In this document: one piece after another, positions 1 to 7,814 of the stretch
How positions within the stretch are numbered: position 1 is the stretch's first letter
Layout of the letters: every line of letters begins with the position of its first letter
Assembly (NCBI GenBank): GCA_029856235.1
Contig: JAHQWP010000064.1
Coordinates: 1 to 43,376, forward strand
Source of the DNA: Promethearchaeia archaeon
GTDB taxonomy: Archaea; Asgardarchaeota; Lokiarchaeia; Sigyniarchaeales; SOKP01
DNA: 43,376 nt
Direction: 5' to 3'
The notes under the pieces: model-generated
Told to the model about the DNA's origin: nothing
Databases searched by the model: none
Seen by the model: the letters and a program-made list of their open reading frames with translations, nothing else
Translations under genes and position numbers: made by a program

Positions 1-185
1 ACCCAGGGAGAAAATAGATTTTCAAGCCATTCTTCACCATAATAATCTATTAAAACTCTTTCTAACCCATCAGGATTTTCAGAAAGAAATCCAATTGTAA
101 AACCTACTGCTATAACAAACATCAGAGTAGCAATTACGATCAAAATAGTGATTAAAGGCCATTTATTCTTTTTTATTACACCCAT
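1..185 (-). CDS. PDGLE/CbiN-like ECF transporter subunit (3' end cut by window)
   Basis: Reading the minus strand from an ATG at 185 gives at least 61 codons with one N-terminal membrane helix (about residues 10-32), followed by the motif NPDGLERV, the hallmark of the PDGLE domain. PDGLE/CbiN proteins are small accessory subunits that work with CbiM in cobalt or nickel ECF importers, probably facing the outside of the membrane. The gene starts 2 nt after the cbiM stop, so the two are co-transcribed. The C-terminus lies beyond the window edge. The domain call is from the motif and context; the metal specificity (Co or Ni) cannot be read from this fragment. Confidence 0.8.
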   Translation of the reverse strand, partial: MGVIKKNKWPLITILIVIATLMFVIAVGFTIGFLSENPDGLERVLIDYYGEEWLENLFSPW

Positions 186-187
186 TT

Positions 188-859
188 TTATTTTACCTTC
201 AGCATTGATTCAGTTGTAATAAATTCAGGCTTAGTTTTATAAATATAAAATACAATTAAAGCAGAGATTATTCCTTCACCAATTCCTATTAGGATATGCC
301 AAAAAACCATAGCCGGAACGGCAATTTCAAATGGAATCGTCCCACTTATAGCAATTTCAATGCCACAAATAAAAGAGGCTAAAACAATAGCGATATAAGA
401 TCCAATAGCAGTTGCGATAGTAAGTTTATATTCTTTTTTCATTGATGTATGATTCAATAGTCTTACGAATAGCATAACTAAATAGAAACCTACGATACCA
501 CCAATTATCCCCATATTGAACGCATTAACTCCTAATACGGTAATGCCCCCATCTCCAAAAAGACTTTGAATAACTAAAATTAAAAATAATACGATAACTG
601 ACGCCCAAGGACCAAGGATAATAGCTACCAATGTACCTCCAACCAAATGGCCAGAAGTCCCCCCTGGAACAGGATAATTAACGAACTGAAACGCAAATAT
701 AATTGCTGCTAAAACTCCGATGTATGGGATTAATTTTTCAGTATCCTCTTTTTCAAACATTTTACCCATTCTAAAATATCCAAAAATCATTGTAGCAATA
801 GTTATAATCCACAGCACGATAATTGTAATAGGATCTAATAGTCCGTCTGGTAAGTGCAT
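188..859 (-). CDS. cbiM: CbiM-type cobalt/nickel ECF transporter substrate-binding subunit
   Basis: This is a 223-residue polytopic membrane protein. It begins MHLPDGLLDP, the conserved CbiM/NikM N-terminus, whose free amino group and His2 bind the metal ion. Six or seven hydrophobic segments follow, and the conserved stretch NYPVPGGTSGHLVGG lies near residues 61-75. CbiM is the metal-specific S-component of an ECF-type importer. The PDGLE subunit gene follows 2 nt downstream, and the CbiQ and CbiO genes are divergently transcribed 200 bp away, so together they form a complete importer. A TATA-like element on the minus strand at about 931-940 could drive it. Whether the substrate is cobalt or nickel is not resolved. 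Confidence 0.93.
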   Translation of the reverse strand: MHLPDGLLDPITIIVLWIITIATMIFGYFRMGKMFEKEDTEKLIPYIGVLAAIIFAFQFVNYPVPGGTSGHLVGGTLVAIILGPWASVIVLFLILVIQSLFGDGGITVLGVNAFNMGIIGGIVGFYLVMLFVRLLNHTSMKKEYKLTIATAIGSYIAIVLASFICGIEIAISGTIPFEIAVPAMVFWHILIGIGEGIISALIVFYIYKTKPEFITTESMLKVK

Positions 860-968
860 TTTTTATCTCTCTATATTTTATTATCGATTAATTTTATTGT
901 AATGAATAATATTATAGCATAATTTAGTATTATTTATAAACGATATGATAATTTTATAAAATAATATG

Positions 969-997
969 AAGACTCAATTTAGAACCACTTGAGTCTT
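969..997. promoter_or_regulatory. 9-bp inverted repeat in the cbiM/cbiQ divergent promoter region
   Basis: AAGACTCAA (969-977) and TTGAGTCTT (989-997) form a perfect 9-bp inverted repeat with an 11-nt spacer. The right arm abuts a TATA-like sequence (about 996-1003) positioned to serve cbiQ, whose start is at 1058. Position between divergent metal-transport genes suggests an operator for a metal-responsive repressor. The regulator is unknown and the repeat is not an obvious match to the classic NikR site. Confidence 0.5.
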
Positions 998-1057
998 ATA
1001 AATCGAAAATAACTATGTTTTATACAATTTAATAGAGATTTAAGGAGATAAAATAAA

Positions 1058-1864
1058 TTGGATATAGAATTACCTTTCAAACACGAAGATGAGAAAGGAT
1101 TTTTAAATAAGATTCATCCTTTAATTCGATTTATCCTCCCGTTTATTTTAGTTATTCCTTTTCTTATAATATATGATGTTTATTTAGTAATTGCGGTTAT
1201 TTTATTTGTTATCCTTTTTAATTTCGTGTTTCACTTACATCTAATAAAGATATTGTCAAAACTTAAAGCATTAATTCCATTTATACTTCTTATCACAATT
1301 TTTATTCCTTTTTATGTTGGAAACACTGTGTTCTTTCAACTGAATATTGGAATTTCACTAAATGTATATAAGGAGGGATTAGTTTTCGCATTAAATTTAC
1401 TTTTTCGAATTTTAGGGGCTGCATTTGTATTTTTAACATTTCTAATGTCATTAACTTATTCTGAATTTATTGAAGCGTTAACTAAACTAAGAGTGATTCC
1501 ATCATTTTTTATTGGAAGTATCGTGATCATGCTTCATTACATCCCTATTCTCGCAAAGTCTAATAAAAAAGTATTGGATGCCCAAGATTTAAGAGGAAAA
1601 AACTTTACATCGTATTGGCAAAGGCTTAAAACCCACGCGTTCATAATGGGGAAGAATATAGTGCATAATATGGAAAGGAGCGAAAAATTATATGAAAGTT
1701 TAAAAATGAGGGGTTTTTCTGGAAAAATTACCTTTTCTTCAAAGAAAATCAAATTAGCGGATATTCTAATAGTAGTTATGTTTTTATTTGTTATTATTTC
1801 TCTCATTTATTTTATACATCTAAAACAGATACCTACGGAGGTTTTAAAATTATTTATCTTATAG
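1058..1864 (+). CDS. cbiQ: CbiQ-type ECF transporter transmembrane (T) subunit
   Basis: This 268-residue membrane protein has about six hydrophobic helices and carries the coupling motif ESLKMRGFSG near residues 213-222, which matches the Ala/x-Arg-Gly signature that ECF T-components use to contact the ATPase. It links the CbiM substrate subunit to the CbiO ATPase. The start is a TTG at 1058, placed 8 nt after a clear AAGGAGAT ribosome binding site (1042-1049). The C-terminus overlaps the probable start of cbiO. The family assignment is strong from topology, motif and neighbours. Confidence 0.9.
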   Translation: MDIELPFKHEDEKGFLNKIHPLIRFILPFILVIPFLIIYDVYLVIAVILFVILFNFVFHLHLIKILSKLKALIPFILLITIFIPFYVGNTVFFQLNIGISLNVYKEGLVFALNLLFRILGAAFVFLTFLMSLTYSEFIEALTKLRVIPSFFIGSIVIMLHYIPILAKSNKKVLDAQDLRGKNFTSYWQRLKTHAFIMGKNIVHNMERSEKLYESLKMRGFSGKITFSSKKIKLADILIVVMFLFVIISLIYFIHLKQIPTEVLKLFIL

Positions 1865-2598
1865 AAGTAGAGAACTTGAATTTTGATTATAATTCAAATT
1901 TTTCTATTGACGATTTATCATTAAAAATTAAAGAAAATTCAATCTATGCTCTAACAGGAAACAATGGGTCGGGAAAAACTACCTTGCTTAGATTATTAGT
2001 TGGTTTACTGAAACCTAAAGATGGGGTCATTAAAATATTTGACGAAATCTTAACAAGGGACAGAAATCAATTATGGAAATTACGCCAGAAAATAGGATTT
2101 CTCTTTCAAAATCCTGACGATCAATTATTTGCTCCAACTATAAGAGAAGATGTAGGATTTGGAGCAAGGAATCTTAGGCTAGAAGAATCTGAGGTGAACA
2201 AGAGAGTTGAATGGGCGCTCAAGGCTGTTAATTTAACGCAATATGGTAAAAATTCTCCATTCGATTTATCTTGGGGACAGAAGAAACGAGCTGCTTTAGC
2301 AGGACTATTAGTAATGAAACCTAAACTGTTAATATTAGACGAACCCTTCGCAAATCTTGATTTTAAATCAATATATAACCACTTACAAATTTTTAAAACT
2401 CTTAAAAAAGAGCAAAAAATGACAATTTTATTTACTACCCACAATTTTTTCTTTATAGAAAATTGGGCAGATAAAATGCTTGTTTTAAACGATGGAAAGG
2501 CTATTTTCGAAGGTATTCCTAAAGAGGGATTAAATAATCCTCAGATCAAGCAATTATTAGGTTCGTATAATGAACTCTTAAATCTTCTAAACAAGTAG
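1849..2598 (+). CDS. cbiO: CbiO-type ECF transporter ATPase
   Basis: The protein has Walker A (GNNGSGKTT), a Q-loop (FQNPDDQLF, typical of CbiO), a signature loop in the unusual form LSWGQ instead of LSGGQ, Walker B (LLILDEPFANLD) and the switch His (FTTHN). It hydrolyses ATP to power metal import with CbiQ and CbiM. The frame opens with IIYLIEVENLNF, the usual first beta strand of the family, and a GGAGG at 1837-1841 sits 7 nt before an ATT at 1849. The true start is therefore probably a non-canonical ATT at 1849 or 1852. A TTG at 1876 is the next conventional choice but would remove the first strand. Translationally coupled to cbiQ. Confidence 0.88.
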   Translation: MIYLIEVENLNFDYNSNFSIDDLSLKIKENSIYALTGNNGSGKTTLLRLLVGLLKPKDGVIKIFDEILTRDRNQLWKLRQKIGFLFQNPDDQLFAPTIREDVGFGARNLRLEESEVNKRVEWALKAVNLTQYGKNSPFDLSWGQKKRAALAGLLVMKPKLLILDEPFANLDFKSIYNHLQIFKTLKKEQKMTILFTTHNFFFIENWADKMLVLNDGKAIFEGIPKEGLNNPQIKQLLGSYNELLNLLNK

Positions 2599-2699
2599 GA
2601 ATTGAATTTTTCAGTGAATTAGAATTTTTAATAATTGAGTTAATTTATTAATAATGGAAACAATTATATTCAATAATTAAACCTTTTGAAATCATTGTA

Positions 2700-3926
2700 A
2701 TGATCTTAATATATATTACATTAGGAATAATTATCAGTTTTTTACTTGGCCTCGTTCTTATAAACTATTTAACTGTCCATCCTTTGAAAATGAGTCGATA
2801 CCTTCTAATAAGTTCTTTTTTATTCTTTCTCTTAGTAACAATGTCAATTTTTGTGTTTAATGAGGGGTTCATCGAATTTACTTTTTTAATTCTAGGTTCA
2901 GTTTTTTTATTTTTTCTCGGCTATTATATTCGAGCTAAACAAGTTTTAAATGTAGAAGACTCTCGATTTATTCCAGAATTAGTACGATCAAAGAATGATC
3001 CCGGGAAGGGACACACAGCAGTTATTTATTTTACTCATGGGGAGCCTGAAACTTATAATCCTATTGGATGGATAAACCAATTCAGGGAATTTGATAAACA
3101 AAAGATTCCATTTATTCCATTTCCCATTAGGCCATTATTCTTAAATATTTTGAGAAAAAAATACCTACAGGTAGGAAAGAGTGATCATAGAAAAATGCAT
3201 CATCTAATGTTTGAAGAATTAGAAAAGAGATTTAGAAAAGAGGGAGACCACGGTACAAAATTCTATTTATCATTTTTAGACGATGAACCCCGACCTGATG
3301 CTGCTGTTATACAAGCTTTAAATGAAGGTGCTAGTAAATTGGTGGTGTGTGAAGTTTTTGTAAGTATTTCGAATCATACTGCTGAAGGAGAAAACCAAAT
3401 AAAAGATCTAAACCTTCAGGAATATAAGGTTCCAATATTTTTTACTTCACCCCTATGGAACTCTAAATATCTGCATAAAATGTTTTTGGAAAAGGCCAAT
3501 TCTGTAGTTCAACCAGAAGAAAAAGAAGGAGTTGGCTTATTATTGGTGGGTCACGGTCAACCTGATCAATGGGATGAAGAATTTCCTACCGAAACCGAGC
3601 ACGAAATTCGCTTTAGAGAACTAATCATAGATCTTTTTATCAGTGATGGATACAAATCTGAGAATCTAAGCTTGGCTTGGATGGAATTTAAAAATCCTAA
3701 ACCTGCAGAAAAAATTGAAGAGTTCATCAGAAACGGAGTCAAAAAAATCATTTTCTTTTCTGCGGGTATTAGTGCTGATTCCATTCATAGTCAATATGAT
3801 ATTCCAAGTTTAGTATATAAAAGTAAAATTCCAAAAGATGTTGAGGTTATTGATTTAGGTGCATGGAATAACCATCCTTTGGCTATTGAAGCATTTAAAG
3901 AACGAATTGATAACTACCTACACTAA
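2700..3926 (+). CDS. membrane-anchored ferrochelatase/CbiK-like chelatase
   Basis: This 408-residue protein has three N-terminal membrane helices (about residues 1-25, 32-54 and 57-77) followed by a two-lobed chelatase-like domain. The soluble part contains FTHGEPE near 110, the FYLSFLDDEPRPDAAVIQAL segment near 188 that aligns with the ferrochelatase active-site region, and a second conserved element LLLVGHGQPDQW near 280. Class II chelatases insert Fe, Co or Ni into tetrapyrroles. It lies about 100 bp downstream of cbiO in the same direction, so cobalt or nickel insertion is the natural guess, but a sirohydrochlorin, coproporphyrin or other substrate is also possible. The membrane anchor is unusual for this fold and its topology was not determined. 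Confidence 0.65.
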   Translation: MILIYITLGIIISFLLGLVLINYLTVHPLKMSRYLLISSFLFFLLVTMSIFVFNEGFIEFTFLILGSVFLFFLGYYIRAKQVLNVEDSRFIPELVRSKNDPGKGHTAVIYFTHGEPETYNPIGWINQFREFDKQKIPFIPFPIRPLFLNILRKKYLQVGKSDHRKMHHLMFEELEKRFRKEGDHGTKFYLSFLDDEPRPDAAVIQALNEGASKLVVCEVFVSISNHTAEGENQIKDLNLQEYKVPIFFTSPLWNSKYLHKMFLEKANSVVQPEEKEGVGLLLVGHGQPDQWDEEFPTETEHEIRFRELIIDLFISDGYKSENLSLAWMEFKNPKPAEKIEEFIRNGVKKIIFFSAGISADSIHSQYDIPSLVYKSKIPKDVEVIDLGAWNNHPLAIEAFKERIDNYLH

Positions 3927-3974
3927 ACCAAGAATTACAATTTTGTTTAATTCATTAGTAAGGATTAAAATTAA

Positions 3975-4739
3975 TTAAGCTAAAAAAGCAATTAAATTAA
4001 TACCTTCCCCCCCGAGGAGAAGATATATTCCGTACACTATAGCTATAATGGCAATTGAAATGTTAAGCCACTTTATAATTTTTTCCTGTTTTCCCTTTAT
4101 TTTTGGTAAGTTTAATAGTGAACTCCAAGCAATCATGCCAACCGCAACACCAAATGAAAAAAGAACTATACCTACAAGAACCGTGAGGAGATTATTCAAA
4201 TTTAAAGTAAACGCCAATATGATCAATAATTCGTCATTTGAAGCTAAACCTTAAAGAAAACCTATCAAAGTAATTGCAACAAAACTATTATTAATTCGTA
4301 ACCTCCCTTTAGGTTCTGGTTTTAGAATAGCATTACCCTCCTGCCCATTTATGCTAATAGAATGCCTTGTATGTCTATTCTTTTTAAAAAAGTGAAAGTG
4401 ATGTGAATGCGGTTTCTTAACAACCTTAATCATGTTGGATTCAAAGATGATGGTTATTATTCCAATTAGAATTAGCATAATTGCTATGATTAGTTCAAAC
4501 CCCGCTAGAAAACTAGAAAGAAATACATCTTTCATTAGGAAAAGTATTATAATAAGAATTCCTGCCGTGAGAGTGTTACCCAATGACCAATAAATAGCCA
4601 TTTTCATTGTTTGGGTAATCCTTGGAGATCTGAGAAGCAATGTGGAGACTGCCGCCACATGATCCACATCCAAACTATGTTTGATGCCTAAAAAAAAGCT
4701 TGCGAGAAACACCCCCGTAATAATAATAATATCTCCCAT
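3975..4739 (-). pseudogene. NicO/RcnA-like nickel/cobalt exporter with one in-frame stop
   Basis: The frame starts at an ATG (4739) and reads 162 codons containing the metal motif HSLDVDHVAAV (about residues 21-31), a His-rich cytoplasmic loop (HSHHFHFF) and several membrane helices. It hits TAA at 4251-4253 directly after GFL, then continues in the same frame with GLASNDELLILAF and about 80 more residues, including two further helices. Together the halves make one roughly 254-residue NicO/UreH-type transporter. The family exports or moves Ni or Co, in keeping with the import genes upstream. A single nonsense change, a sequencing error or readthrough could explain the break. The downstream half alone has only TTG-type starts. 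Confidence 0.75.
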
Positions 4740-5243
4740 AATATTACTAAATTACAATATAAGAATAATTAAGAATTTAACTTTTTTACAAAATAGTATG
4801 AAATCCCCTGGATCTCGGAAAACTATTAGATAAATTTAGGAAGAGAAGGGATAAAATAGAATAAATTTTTTAGCTTGGTTTTAATATTAATATTTGGGAA
4901 AATAATGATGGAGCATTAGCATATTCGAGGACGCGTATGATAATCGTGATTACGCGCGCAAAGTTATGCAAACATCCTGAATTTATTAATCAACAATTTA
5001 CTGCATCAAAAATGGGCTCTTAATCTAGCAATTAACGGTTTTACCGTGCGATGAGATTGGAGTCAGACCCAGCATGCAGACATGATTATGCCCCAAAAAG
5101 GCATAGAAATTACCGCCTAGCACGAGAGAACTTATTTGATTTATGGAATATCCAGTAAATGATAAATTTGTGTTAGTGTTTCTAGGCAACAATATATGCT
5201 GATTTAATATATAAATAGAATTTCAATTGGAACAGAACGCCTT
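4740..5243. other. gene-poor gap with possible decayed transposase and a hairpin
   Basis: No intact gene is visible. About 4925-5150 is GC-richer than its flanks, and short plus-strand fragments in different frames read AYDNRDYARKVM and KRHRNYRLARENLFDL. These faintly recall the late part of a DDE transposase, but frames shift and stops intervene. A perfect 6-bp hairpin (TATGCC, 7-nt loop, GGCATA) lies at 5087-5105. The call is tentative; it could also be a degenerate gene of another family or an unrecognised RNA. Confidence 0.25.
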
Positions 5244-5714
5244 TTATAGAAGGCTAATTGTATCCGAATTAAAAAGTTCTTTTAATTCTTTATTCATTTC
5301 TCCTTTTTCTTCTTGAAGATATCTATCCAACACAGAAGAAATTTTTTGAGAATATTTGTTCATAATTGCTCTCACGAGTCCAATTTGGATGTTTTTATCT
5401 GTCGCTATGCATAGTACCCCCTTACCCACCTTCAAGGAAAAGATCATTCCCTTGAAGTACTCAGTGATTTGAAGGTGGATGTTTCCATATCCTAAAATGT
5501 ATCCCTGTTCTTCCCCGGCTGTAAAGACGGCTCCTCCAATTGCTCCAATCTTCTCTACAGATAAGTCGTCTTCGTCCTTTAAAATAAATTTAGACTCGCT
5601 CATTATGGTTATTCCCGTGTCATCTATGATTATTGCATATTTTAATCCAGGAGTGCTTGTTATAATTTCCTTTAAGAGCTGTTTTAAAATACGCTCGTCC
5701 TGAGAATAACTCAA
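5244..5714 (-). CDS. roadblock/LC7 domain protein
   Basis: This 156-residue protein shows the roadblock/LC7 (MglB-like) pattern: an N-terminal helix, the strand pair GLKYAIIIDDTGITIMSES (about residues 20-38), a central helix with GAIGGAVFTAGEEQG, strands GNIHLQITEY and KGMIFSLKVGKGVLCIATD, and a C-terminal helix. Archaeal roadblock proteins dimerise and often act with Ras-like small GTPases; Asgard genomes carry many of them. No GTPase gene is visible nearby, so the partner is unknown. A second divergent roadblock-like protein lies 170 bp upstream on the same strand. The start is the TTG at 5714. Confidence 0.82.
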   Translation of the reverse strand: MSYSQDERILKQLLKEIITSTPGLKYAIIIDDTGITIMSESKFILKDEDDLSVEKIGAIGGAVFTAGEEQGYILGYGNIHLQITEYFKGMIFSLKVGKGVLCIATDKNIQIGLVRAIMNKYSQKISSVLDRYLQEEKGEMNKELKELFNSDTISLL

Positions 5715-5885
5715 TTAATTCCACCTATTTTTTTCAAGTATTTAGAGAATCTGTTCAGAGTGTCTTATTATTTTAAAAAGAATTTATTTAAAGTAAACTG
5801 TAGTTCTCTAATTACTTAATATAAAAATAAAATTATATCTATAAAAACTTAATTCACATGAAATAATTTCACGTTCCGCAACGGA

Positions 5886-6242
5886 TTAAAACAGTTCTTG
5901 CGCTCTTATTATAGTTTTTAAGGGTTTTACTCCACTTTTATTATATTTTGATTTTTCTAATAAAATGAACAGTTTAAACCTCTTCCTTTTATCAATATCA
6001 AACTTCAACTGGATTAAATTTGGATCATTAATTAGATCTTTATTCTCCTTATTTTTAGAGACCGCCCATAAAGCTAATTTATTCTCATGAATCCAAAGAC
6101 GCTTTGAGATATCAGAACCAAGTGGAAAACCATTTTTATCCGTTATTACCCCCGCAACAAAGTTTGGGAAGTTTTCTTTAATCCGGTGTAAGAAATAATT
6201 GACTTCAATTTGATTAATAAGCCTGTTATTTTCTTGTTTCAT
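5886..6242 (-). CDS. divergent roadblock/longin-like small protein
   Basis: This 118-residue protein contains an N-terminal helix and the strand-turn-strand FVAGVITDKNGFPLGSD (about residues 28-44), which resembles the first beta hairpin of roadblock/LC7 domains. It then has a helix (NKLALWAVSK) and two further strands (LIQLKFDI, RFKLFILLEK). The order fits a shortened roadblock fold. Its neighbour on the same strand is a clear roadblock protein, so the two may form a heterodimer; that is inference. The ATG at 6242 is the first in the frame and is followed by a lysine- and asparagine-rich start typical of this genome. Confidence 0.6.
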   Translation of the reverse strand: MKQENNRLINQIEVNYFLHRIKENFPNFVAGVITDKNGFPLGSDISKRLWIHENKLALWAVSKNKENKDLINDPNLIQLKFDIDKRKRFKLFILLEKSKYNKSGVKPLKTIIRAQELF

Positions 6243-6396
6243 TCTATCATACCAATAAAAATGAATTGAACTATAAAATAGAATTTAGCAAAAAGTCTTT
6301 AAATGGTATATTATCGCGATATTATTTCAACAAAAATAAGAAATTAAAAATGTGGGGAATTTTTTTTTGAGAAATTGATATTTTATTTGGAGCTAA

Positions 6397-7323
6397 TCAC
6401 TTTTTTTGAATTCCCAGATTTAGGTTTTCTATTAATTCTTGAAATCTATTCCTGACTGTAACCTCTGTAACTTGAGAAACTTTGGCAATTATTCTTTGAG
6501 TTCTCCTTTCTTCAGCCAAAATACTTGCGGCGTATATTGCTGCGGCACATACTCCCGTTGGTCCCCTTCCTGAAGTCAAACCCCTTAATTCAGCCATTTT
6601 AATAATTTTTTTAGCTAGTTTATGACACTCGGTAGAGAGTTCTAATTCAGATACAAACCGAGTAAGAAAATCCGAAGGTTTTGTAGGATTTAAATGTAGT
6701 TCTAATTCTTTTGAAATAAATCTATAGGAGCGTCCTATTTCTTTTTTGTTAACTCTAGCTATTTCTGCGATTTCATTTAAAGTACGGGGGATTTTGTACA
6801 TCCTACATGCGGCGTAAAGACTTGCAGCAGCAACACCTTCAATGCTCCTTCCTCTAATTAAATGCGCTTCGACAGCATCTCTATAGATTTTAGCGGAACA
6901 TTCGCGAAGATTTTTCTGAAGATCGAGATTTGATGCCATTCGATCTAATTCACTTAATGCAAAGGTTAGGTTTCTTTCGGTGGCATCTGAGACCCTAATC
7001 CTACTTTGCCACTTTCTAAGGCGATATATTTGACCTCTGATTTTTGCTGAAATCTCTTTACCAAAGATATCTCTGTTCTTCCAATCTATCATTGTGCTGA
7101 GTCCCTTGTCGTGGATCATATAGGTCATAGGGGCTCCAGTTCTTGTTCTTTTTTTCTTTTGATCGGAATCAAAAGCACGCCATTCTGGGCCTTGATCTAT
7201 GTGTTTCTCGCTATCAACTAGCCCACATTTTTCGCAAACCAATAGACCTCTATTTTCATCAAATAATATATTTTCGCCACATTCACTACAATTATCTTGG
7301 CTTCGTTCTGCATCATTTTTCAC
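6397..7323 (-). CDS. tfb: transcription initiation factor TFB (TFIIB homologue)
   Basis: This is a 308-residue, full-length TFB. An N-terminal zinc ribbon (Cys12, Cys15, Cys30, Cys33) is followed by the B-reader/linker region with the conserved GPEWRAFD and RTRTGAPMT segments. Two cyclin repeats come next, marked by [22 protein letters not shown] and the second-repeat [16 protein letters not shown] binds TBP-DNA and recruits RNA polymerase to archaeal promoters; the B-reader helps set the transcription start. All zinc cysteines are present, so it should be functional. It lies downstream of gar1 on the same strand, an arrangement seen in many archaea. Confidence 0.96.
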   Translation of the reverse strand: MKNDAERSQDNCSECGENILFDENRGLLVCEKCGLVDSEKHIDQGPEWRAFDSDQKKKRTRTGAPMTYMIHDKGLSTMIDWKNRDIFGKEISAKIRGQIYRLRKWQSRIRVSDATERNLTFALSELDRMASNLDLQKNLRECSAKIYRDAVEAHLIRGRSIEGVAAASLYAACRMYKIPRTLNEIAEIARVNKKEIGRSYRFISKELELHLNPTKPSDFLTRFVSELELSTECHKLAKKIIKMAELRGLTSGRGPTGVCAAAIYAASILAEERRTQRIIAKVSQVTEVTVRNRFQELIENLNLGIQKK

Positions 7324-7400
7324 GAAAGCTTTACTTTGATTCCAACTTGATATAATCTACACCTTTTTTAAGATTGTTTTTAATAAAGGTTCCATATATT

Positions 7401-7652
7401 TTAACGCATTTTAGCGTACAGGTTATCATTTGGATTGAATCTCTTCTCAGGTACAATTTTTATTGAAATAAATGGTAAAGTAATTGGGCCAAAGATCTCT
7501 TTAATTTTACCGATCTCTTCAAAACTTTCCGTAAGAACTAGTTTTCCACCCAAATTCTCTAAACTTTTATTCCACTTGCTTGCTCTGTAGATTTTATGCC
7601 CTTTCGAGGACTCTCCGAGATAGTACAGATTCAATTTAACGTATTTTTGCAA
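7401..7652 (-). CDS. gar1: H/ACA RNP protein Gar1
   Basis: This 83-residue protein has the Gar1 core beta barrel: KGHKIYRAS, a strand GKLVLTES, then EEIGKIKEIFGPITLPFISIKI, where the IFGP-x-x-x-P-F-x-S motif is the family signature. Gar1 binds the pseudouridine synthase Cbf5 in H/ACA guide RNPs and assists substrate turnover. It is immediately upstream of tfb (77 bp), a conserved archaeal pairing that supports the call. The start is a TTG at 7652; no ATG lies in a suitable place. Confidence 0.85.
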   Translation of the reverse strand: MQKYVKLNLYYLGESSKGHKIYRASKWNKSLENLGGKLVLTESFEEIGKIKEIFGPITLPFISIKIVPEKRFNPNDNLYAKMR

Positions 7653-7814
7653 GCAACGACCCTAACTATTATTTAAAACTTAGAATAGAGAATTGGTCAC
7701 TAATATTTAAATATACCTTTTTTTTAAAAAGAGATGAGAGAAACGAGTATTTTGTTATCAGTGAACAATATTCTTCAAGGATTCAAATTTTTATAATCGT
7801 CATTAAGTTAATAA

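Noticed and set aside
969-1057. Cobalamin riboswitch upstream of cbiQ
   Set aside because: The intergenic region is too short and lacks the conserved B12-box; only a simple inverted repeat is present.
6355-6375. T-run as a terminator of tfb
   Set aside because: The T-run is on the plus strand, so it is an A-run in the tfb transcript and cannot act as a U-tract.
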